Below are positions 56,829 to 64,000 of a stretch of DNA of 64,000 nt, in pieces. The notes beneath the pieces are model-generated. The model saw only the letters and a list, made by a program, of their open reading frames with translations, made no database searches and had not been told where the DNA came from. Each line of letters begins with the position of its first letter. Within the stretch, counting starts at the first letter, position 1. The translations under genes were made by a program, and so were the position numbers. Source of the stretch: Cercis canadensis (lineage: Eukaryota; Streptophyta; Magnoliopsida; Fabales; Fabaceae). The DNA is taken from assembly GCA_003255065.1 (NCBI GenBank), contig QAOA01001508.1, positions 273,061 to 337,060 on the forward strand, in the 5' to 3' direction.

Positions 56829-59109
56829 ATGTCCTCAATGGAATTATCCAACTCACCTTCCAATCCATCATTTACCTTTGGAACCACAGCCGAGAACAAC
56901 TTGTTGAGAAGCAATTCCACACAAGAACCCCCTTCATTACAGTTCCCTCATCACTTCTCCCCGCCTCGCCTTTCATGTCCTACACTTTCCTGTAGCCTCG
57001 AATCCTCTCCACTATCCTCTCCTCGCCATCACCATCGCCACGCCCCGGCTGAGCTTTCCGATCCCCAAACCACCTATCATTGTGCCTCTTCTCTTGTTAG
57101 AAAAGATGGTCAAATTTTGTCCATTGCCTTGTCAAATGGGTTAGTCTACACTGGCTATGATTCCAATCTTATAAGGGTGTGGAAGCTCCCTGAGTTCACA
57201 GAATGTGGGCAGCTCAGGACCAAGGCTTGTAGGGTGGAGGCTCTAGAGGTGTCTAATGACACCATTTATGCAGCCTGTGGTGACGGCAAGATTAGGATGT
57301 GGAGAAGAACGTGGGATAGGTTAGTGTTGAAGCATGTTCGATTGGGTACTATACCAAAAACCCTTGGTTATATCAGAAGCTACATTGTGGGGAGAGACAA
57401 GACAGTAAGTGTGTAATTTATTGCTTATTTATCTTCAATTACTTGCATTAATTATGGCTTAAAGAATACTAGTAATATGTTGGTATATGGTTAAAAGGGT
57501 TATGTGCTTCTTTAGGATATATATTAGCCACTAATAAATTGATTAATGTGTTGTCTTGGTTTAGTTACACGATGATCTTTTTGAATTGGACAATTACACC
57601 ATTAGTGAAATGCAATTAGACGACATATATGTACATAAGGTTTTTAGCACACAAGTAAGTTGTAACTATATATTCTGACCTAAGAGTCCTAGTTTTTATT
57701 TTTCTTCCTTCATTGCACTTGCACACCACACAATTAGAGGTAATTATCTTTTTTTTTTTTTAATTTGCCAACAGAAAATATATACATATTGACGAAAAAA
57801 ATTAGAGAATGTAATACATTTTTTGGTGGATTTTTGCTATATTTAAACCCTAACAAAAATTAGGGAAAGTGGAGTACACATGCATTTATGAATTTGGATC
57901 AGGAGAGTTTAATATCCAGTACAACGAACGCTCACCAAACTATTTAGCTATATATTTATTGACACGAAATTAACAGCCAAATTTACTGACTTTCAAGCGG
58001 TGCTGTATTTGCACAATAAATCCATGCTAATAACTTGTTTTAATTATTTGTTTAATCGATTCCTTCAATTAATTTATGAGATACATGACCTTACATGAAA
58101 TTCACTCTTTAAATTAAATATTAATAACAATTTTTTTTTTTAGTTATGATTTTAAATTTGAATATAAAATCTACAAACTTTAAAAACGGTTACAATATCA
58201 CTCAATTATAAGTTGTTTGGTTATTAATAACAACTTTAGTCAAAGTATAGAAAATTAACATGTTCTTTATCAATAACATATCTTCTTGTCGTAGATTTTA
58301 CTTAATGGAATATTTTTGAGGTTTTCTTTACTTGTTGCCTTAGTTAAGAAGTTGTGTTTTCTACATATATACAGATGAAACATAAGGGGCCAATTACGTC
58401 AATGGCAATTAACACAGTAGAGGACATTCTATACTCGGCCTCCGTTGATAAAACACTGAAAGTATGGAGAATCTCAGACCTAAGATGCATAGAGACCTTC
58501 ACAGCACACCCTGAGCCAATCAATGCCATCATGGTAGCTGATGATGGAGTTCTCTACACCGCCTCCGATGATGCCACAGTCAAAGTTTGGCGTCGCAATT
58601 TTTGCGACCATGGCCGTCCCCATTCACTCATATTCACGCTTCACGCCAAGTATTCTCCAGTAAAATCCCTAACAATAACCCCAGATGGTGGAGTTTTGTA
58701 TGGTGGGTGCAGTGATGGCTACATACACTACTGGCTAAAGGATTGGTTTACAGGTCAATTGCAATATGGTGGCTCAATGCAAGGTCACACGCACGCAGTG
58801 ATGTGCTTAGCTAGTGTGGCTGATTATGTAGTCAGTGGCTCAGCTGATTCAACAAGTAGGGTTTGGGTTAGAGACCAAGATGGCCAACACACTTCCCTAA
58901 CAGTTCTAGTTGGTCATAGAGGGCCAATTAGGTGTATAACAGCATTTAGAGGAGAAGAGAGTGAGGATGATTGCACTATTTGCACTGGTAGCCTTGATGG
59001 GGTTTTAAAGGTGTGGCGGGTGACACACAAGAATGAGAAACTGTGTTTGTCACAAAATGGGGGCCAGCATCAAGAAACTCTACCTACATGCCATAGTGAT
59101 GTGTACTAA
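56829..59109 (+). CDS. WD40-repeat protein, JINGUBANG-like (2 exons, 436 aa)
   Basis: A plant WD40 beta-propeller of the JINGUBANG group (the Arabidopsis founder restrains pollen germination). Exons are 56829-57404 and 58375-59109, joining in phase. The first ~75 residues are a Ser/Pro/His-rich disordered lead (SLESSPLSSPRHHHRHAPAE). About seven repeats follow, each ending in a W-[RK] signature: DSNLIRVWKLPE, DGKIRMWRRTWD, DKTLKVWRISDL, DATVKVWRRNF, DGYIHYWLKDW, DSTSRVWVRDQD and DGVLKVWRVTH. No catalytic domain is seen, so it is probably a scaffold. An ATG at 56825 is in another frame and short. The exact member is unsure because many paralogues exist. Confidence 0.88.
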
Positions 59110-60318
59110 TATGAATGATCTTTCAGAATAAAGTTGTAATGGGAATTTCTATCAAGTTTCAGTTGGTCCCTACACTCAAATGCAGCAAATGTGCATATGT
59201 ACTTTTTTAATTTTTCATTCAACTAATTAAAAGCTAACAAAAATATTATATTAATTAGAATTATTATTAAATTAATCAAAGCTGTGCACGAATAGCAATT
59301 TTTATTTTCAACTCGTGAAGCAGTTTTGTTGCTTAATTATGTTATTATTTTGAGCCTTGATTATAAAAAACTTCAAATGGATTAGGCAAATTAAGTTTAA
59401 ATATATAATGCCCCTTTGTTTAATCTTATACTACAATTTCCATTCTTATATATAGGTTCGCTTCTAATGCCTTATAGAAAGCAGAGAGTGCAACAAAAGG
59501 TCTATAAGTTTATGAAAAAAATTTAATGATGGGAACCAAAGATAAGATGTGACGAACCCTTTTTCCCCAAGCCCGATCATCCTCCTCATCCTTCTCATTT
59601 AAGCAAGTTTAAGTTCTGAAAATACTTTCCAGCACTGAACTCTCTTAAAAATAATCTGATAGCAAGGATTCGTGCAAACCCCTTTCAATGTAATTAGATG
59701 ACTTCCTTCTCTCTTGACCTTCTGCATGCTTGTAATGCTTCTTTTGGCAAATGAATTTCGATGCATAGAATAATTAAAACAAATTAAAAAGAAGGGTTGC
59801 AGGCTTATTTGACCAATTCGCGATCGACAGGTAACATCTTCAATCGGGACTATTACAAAGCTGAAAATTTTAGTAAAAATATTAGCGGTAAAGAAGCATT
59901 AACCACTGTTAAATTGGTAAACTACATAAGGTGATTAATCGATGATTCAAAAAGTGATTAAAGATTTCCTTACGGATAAAAATGTATAGTAAGCTTTCTA
60001 ATTGTCTCTACTAAATTTGCGTTGGTCTCTTCTTAGTTAAGATACACCTCAATAGTTAAGTATTGAAGTAATAAAGGCATTAAATTCAAATCTCATTACA
60101 ACTGGCCGGGATGAGATTAAAAAATAGAGTAAGTTGCTCTTGTTATATAGTTTTCAATGAGAAAAATAAATTATCTCAATTTCTTCAGCATAATTTAGAC
60201 TAAATATATATGTTTTAAAAAGATGAGCATTGTTATTTTGCCCATAATAGTTTACTAGGGATTTTGAAATTCAAAGGTGATTGTTTTTTGGTATACATTA
60301 AAAGGTGGACAAAGTATA
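59110..60318. other. Intergenic, nothing recognised
   Basis: AT-rich downstream flank of the WD40 gene. No exon, RNA gene or repeat could be supported. Confidence 0.5.
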
Positions 60319-60323
60319 GTAAG

Positions 60324-60688
60324 TGACGATGCCTGAGCTTGAGGTCGGTCACGACCACCAAGGTCGGGTTGCCGGGGCGGTTATCACTTCTGCCTGACGC
60401 TTGGCCGAGCAACCTGCAAAAGAAAAAGGTACCGGGCCGGGTTGAATTTACCGGGCTCCGAAGCTTAAGTCAGATAGGACTAATTTGAGAAGCAAGAGTA
60501 TGGTTGTTCGTAAGTGAGAGTTTTTGTCGTCCCTTTCTTTGTGCTGGGTCAGGACTATTTATAGCGGATAGAGAGCATGAGCTGGCGGGTCGGGTCAACT
60601 AAGCAACCCGTTTTGTCGAGTGGGCCTTTCGGGTTATACCTTCATTTGGGCTCTCGCGCATATGGGCCCATTCTTATGGGTCACCACA
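60324..60688. mobile_element. Solo LTR of an LTR retrotransposon
   Basis: A 365-bp GC-richer island in AT-rich DNA. It starts TG (TGACGATGCC) and ends CA (GGTCACCACA), and is flanked by a perfect 5-bp duplication, GTAAG, at 60319-60323 and 60689-60693. A TATA-like CTATTTATAG lies inside at about 60555. There is no internal retroelement sequence, so it is a lone LTR left by recombination. The family is not assigned. The intact TSD suggests moderate age. Confidence 0.75.
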
Positions 60689-60841
60689 GTAAGAATCATT
60701 TTCCTTCCAAGACTACACTTAATAAATATGTAAATGAGAGAAACTTGAAAAAAAAGAGTAAGAACTGATAATGGAGGTAATATTTAAATCTAATTCTAGT
60801 TAATCAGATTGCAAACTCATCTCCTCTCTTCCTCGGCGGCC

Positions 60842-61045
60842 ATGGACGAAAAGCGCGTACAATATCCAGATTGCCAAGCGAATTGTGCCAAAGATTGTGA
60901 AAAACATTTCAAAACAACGCAAGGATACGAACTTTGTGTGGTAATATGTACCATAATCAAGTGTGAGAAACCTTATAGCGACCCTGGTTTTGAGCTTCGT
61001 CGTGCTCGCCAGGGACGTTGGCACCAAAATAATTTCCAGAACTGA
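60842..61045 (+). CDS. Small cysteine-rich peptide, hairpinin-like spacing
   Basis: A 67-residue intronless frame starting MDEKRVQYPDCQANCAKDCE. Cysteines are spaced C-x3-C-x3-C-x11-C-x3-C-x4-C. The inner four (CAKDC ... CVVIC with eleven between) match the CX3C-Xn-CX3C pattern of plant alpha-hairpinins, and the six-cysteine pattern also recalls plant thionin-like peptides. Unlike secreted peptides of either group, no signal peptide is visible: the frame stays open a few codons upstream (about 60809) but without ATG or a hydrophobic stretch. An upstream exon could supply one, or the start could be real and the product cytosolic. Basic C-terminus (RRARQGRWHQNN). A long A run lies about 240 bp downstream. 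Confidence 0.45.
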   Translation: MDEKRVQYPDCQANCAKDCEKHFKTTQGYELCVVICTIIKCEKPYSDPGFELRRARQGRWHQNNFQN

Positions 61046-61287
61046 CCTCTCATGCACATCCATGGTGATCATGTGGGAAAGATTAAATCTTATATTTTAA
61101 TAAAAAGAAAAAGAAAAAGAACTCGCAATTAAAAAGATTTAGAAGGCTCATGAGGGACTCGTGATTTTTTTTTAATAGTAATTATTATTGTTTTGCTTTT
61201 CTGCTTATATGGAGGACTATTCCTCCATGCAAGATTATAATATTTTTGAATTTTTACGAATAAAACATTGATTCATATATAAAAGAA

Positions 61288-61320
61288 GAAGAAAAAAAAA
61301 AAAAAAAAAAAAAAAAAAAN

Positions 61321-61364
<44 letters not shown>
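61288..61364. repeat. Poly-A run with an N
   Basis: More than 70 nearly uninterrupted A residues with an N at 61320. Related sequences AAGATTTAGAAGGCTCATGAG (about 61136) and AAGATTTTAGAGGCTCATAAG (about 61371) flank this area, so a short duplication or a retroposed tail is possible. Length is unreliable. Confidence 0.6.
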
Positions 61365-61367
<3 letters not shown>

Positions 61368-61417
61368 AGAAGATTTTAGAGGCTCATAAGCAGAGAAGGC
61401 AAAAATTTTAGACATAT

Positions 61418-61642
61418 CTAATGTGCATGCCTTGTGTTCTCTGGAGGTTGCATTTCCAAGGCATCAAGGTTTTGATTTCCACTAGCATGATGAGAATTAT
61501 CTCTCCTCTTTAATAATCGGTAAATGGTGTAACAAAGCAAACGTAGAGCACAAAGAATTGCTATGGTGATCAAAGCTGATAGAAGATAGCCTTGGATGGA
61601 ATTGGAACGTTTGCATCCAAACAGAACCCCCAGACACACCAT
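61418..61642 (-). CDS. Hypothetical small single-pass membrane protein
   Basis: A 74-codon frame with one strong hydrophobic segment (GYLLSALITIAILCALRLLC) followed by basic residues (YRLLKRRDN) and a polar tail. I know no family for it, and no splice signals or neighbours support it. It could be a chance frame. Confidence 0.25.
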   Translation of the reverse strand: MVCLGVLFGCKRSNSIQGYLLSALITIAILCALRLLCYTIYRLLKRRDNSHHASGNQNLDALEMQPPENTRHAH

Positions 61643-63337
61643 GGCTATTGCCTGGAATCATATGCAAGGAAGGAGCACGAATTAGCTATATAATATACAA
61701 AGCATATATAGTCTCTGTTTGGATTCCTTTCTGCGTCTATTCTTGCCTTCTTCAACTTGGACTGTTCTCGTTGCTTCTTTGTCAAATAAGGGATAACTCA
61801 TCACGTTGCCTTTTAAGCTATTCCTTCAACCTCTTGTTGNAGCGCCGTAACTCTTGAATTCTGTCCCAAAAACTTCTCAATTCTTCAATTCTTCATTCTA
61901 ACCTATGAAACCTATAATTTAACATAAAAGATCACATTATATGATGATTAATCTCAATAAACAATCAAATACTTAAGTAAAGGATATCTAAAAAGTGGAT
62001 ATAAAAGCCACTCAACATGTTGCTTTCTGAAATATGGCCTTCTTGATGTCATTTTCAATTAACAGACAAAGTTATTCTCTTTTTTGACTAATGATACCGA
62101 ATTAGGGTCAATATTAGAACTACTAGTATCCATTAAGTTTTTTTTTTTTTTTTTTTTTTTTTTTNCAAAGTAATCCTTAAGTTAAGAATGTGTTTAGATA
62201 GAGAACTGCTTTATTTAAAAAAATTATTTTATTAAGTAGAAATCTTTTAAATGCTTTTTTTAGGAGAAGCACTTAACTGTTTATGGATGTAAATTTAAGA
62301 AACATTTTTTTAAAATTTTAATCCCTCAATGGAAAAGAGTTTTACAGAGCAAAAGCTCTATTTCTAAATTTCTTTATAAGTTTTAAAATTAATATTTTTT
62401 GAGTACTTTAAATGTCTTGAGATCAGATTTAATCAAACATAAAAATTTCATTCAAAAAAAATTTAAAAAAAAATTTCTAGCACTCTAATAGTCTAATATA
62501 TATTTTACGGGGATTTTATGATACCACATACGTATATTATATTACACTGACGTGTCAAACATATATAATATTTATATTTTATTTTTTTAAACAAACTTAA
62601 AAATAATTAACTTGTACACATATCATTCACATATTAATTATTTCTATGTAATATGACATATAATATAAATATAAAAAATATCTAAAAACCTCCTATATTT
62701 TATTCAACAAAAAAAAAAAAAACTCATATATGCTTATCAAGTCAAGACAAAGAAGCTGATACATACTTATGCCTTCTTTCTCGGATAAAAGAGTTATTGT
62801 TAAAATTATTTACAAAATTAGGTTACTTTAGACACGCTGAAATGATTCAAACATATCATATAAGGCACACTAAAATTATTTCAACGTGTTTCTATGGGAT
62901 ATGCTGAAATCATTTCTAAATAGCTCTCTAAAGACATGTTAACATGATTTCAGCGTGTCTTATAAGAACACGCAAAAATAATTTCAGTGTATATTTATAT
63001 AACACGTTGAAATTATTTCAGCGTATTCATATACAACATGCTAGAATCATTTCAATATATTTAAAGTAACTTATTTTTGTAAATATTTTTAACAATAACT
63101 CACATTTTTTTTTACATTATTTTAGTAAATTAACCTTCTTTCTCTTCTATTTTTAATTTTTTTTTCCAAAAATAGCAAGGAACTAATAATTTTTTTCTTT
63201 TATTTTTGGGTAAAAAATTATTTTTCTTTATCTAACAGTGTTTAAAATATACTAAAACCATTAGCGGATGTCTCCACTAACACTAGCAGTCTAGTGTAGC
63301 ACTCCCCCCTGCGTCAGCTCCACCACAGCAACCACAA
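61643..63337. other. Intergenic, AT-rich, with low-complexity runs
   Basis: It contains an isolated N at 61840, a poly-T run with an N at about 62139-62165, and the palindromic-repeat element at 62791-63101. No exon is supported apart from the doubtful frames already noted. Confidence 0.5.
62791..63101. mobile_element. MITE-like element with ~40-bp TIRs and palindromic tandem repeats
   Basis: The ends are inverted copies: GAGTTATTGTTAAAATTATT at 62791 and, complemented from 63101, GAGTTATTGTTAAAAATATT. Pairing continues for about 40 bp through TTACAAAA and GTTACTTT. Between them lie about eight short units alternating in direction around the core ACACGCTGAAAT / ATTTCAGCGTGT, separated by ATATAA-like spacers. 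The whole can fold on itself at several scales. There is no coding capacity and no clear target-site duplication. Size and structure fit a MITE or foldback element. Confidence 0.7.
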
Positions 63338-63686
63338 ATGTTGGAGAGGGTCCTCTCTTTGCGGCGTAGCACCCCTCACAGCGACGACACTGCCGATGAC
63401 GAAGACGACGCTGTCAAAGGCGGTGGCGATGAATCTAAGACCAAGAAGCACCAGCACATGTTTTTCCACGCCACAAATAGGGCTTCCTATTTCCTTACCC
63501 GAATGGGTTCCGGTGGCTACTGGCCTTGTGTTCTCGCCTTGTTCCTCATCCTCGTCTTAGTCTCATCCTTGCTCTTCAGTTCTCGCGGTTTCGTTTGCCT
63601 TTCCTCCTATAATCCTGTATCTCGTGCCGGCTTCTTCGGGCTCGATGGTCTCGAATCGGACTTCGGATCCCTCGGCGTGCCCTGGT
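63338..63686 (+). CDS. Type II membrane protein, first exon only
   Basis: The exon encodes about 116 residues and ends at a good donor (T|GTAAGT). It starts MLERVLSLRRSTPHSDDTAD, followed by an acidic/Lys-rich cytosolic part. One membrane anchor follows at about residues 65-83 (WPCVLALFLILVLVSSLLF), then RAGFFGLDGLESDFGSLGVPW. I recall this opening from an uncharacterised conserved plant family with a single N-terminal anchor and a larger lumenal domain, but the rest of the gene is beyond the window. A possible second exon begins after ATAATCAG at about 63943. Function is unknown. Confidence 0.65.
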
Positions 63687-64000
63687 GTAAGTGTCTCTGT
63701 CTCTCTGATCTGATGCATTCAATTTCACAATGTCAAGTATTTCTTCTCCGATCCAAGGTTTCGTATTATTGGATCAAGCAAAATGCTAGATTGGGACTTA
63801 GTTGTTTCCTAGAGAAGAGAACAATATCTAATGGGGAACGGAATATTAATCACCTAGAAAGAAAAGGGCTTTCTGATTTTATGATTTTCAGATTCTTAAA
63901 AAATTGAAAACCCAATCTTTCTTACTTGATTGACTATAATCAGGTTCCGGTGGTTCACCAAGCGGGTTTTCCGATAGATGGCATCAATCTAGAGTGCACT

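Noticed and set aside
62860-63060. CRISPR-like array of short repeats
   Set aside because: Nuclear plant DNA; units alternate in orientation, spacers are not unique and the set is bounded by inverted repeats.

Overview
This is nuclear DNA from a dicot plant, most likely a rosid. It is AT-rich, the genes carry many short introns, and the proteins are recognisably plant-type: a family 1 beta-glucosidase, an F-box/LRR protein, MTV1, TIP2, the chloroplast NDH subunit PnsB3 and a long-form tRNase Z. From 26.6 to 55.2 kb the gene content matches what I recall of the Arabidopsis At3g16220-At3g16270 block (ASCC1/LigT-like, delta-TIP, PnsB3/NDF4, TRZ4, MTV1). That is orthology by position, recalled and not searched.

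Layout. 0-1.4 kb: the 3' half of a probably dead GH1 beta-glucosidase. 1.5-2.8 kb: a 1.25-kb element with about 250-bp inverted repeats and a coding-like core. 4.8-11.3 kb and 13.1-20.8 kb: two copies, about 98% alike, of a block holding a small membrane-protein gene and a 13-exon LETM1-like gene. Between them are the last three exons of COX19 with no first exon in sight. 22.0-25.8 kb: an F-box gene followed by two decayed copies of its 3' end, interleaved with fossils of the LETM1-like 3' flank. 26.6-30.8 kb (-): MTV1. 32.7-41.0 kb (+): an ASCC1-like KH/2H-phosphoesterase gene whose second intron holds a 2.7-kb hAT-like element carrying a captured piece of a TIME FOR COFFEE-like gene. 43.5-45.0 kb (+): TIP2. 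46.7-48.5 kb (-): PnsB3. 48.8 kb (-): tRNA-Asn(GTT). 49.7-55.2 kb (+): tRNase Z. 56.8-59.1 kb (+): a JINGUBANG-like WD40 protein. 60.3 kb: a solo LTR. 60.8 kb: a cysteine-rich peptide gene. 62.8 kb: a MITE-like element built from palindromic repeats. 63.3 kb to the end: the first exon of a type II membrane protein gene.

The genes do not form one pathway. Several serve organelles (PnsB3, COX19, tRNase Z, probably the LETM1-like pair) and the rest are housekeeping or trafficking genes. The assembly needs care: most single Ns and the one N-run are flanked by the same sequence on both sides, so several short repeats, including duplicated exons, are probably unmerged contig ends. The strongest candidates for something new are the gene-capturing hAT-like element, the long-TIR element with an unidentified coding core, the duplication junction that beheads COX19, and the interleaved F-box/LETM1 fossils. 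I did not find a clearly new multi-gene system.
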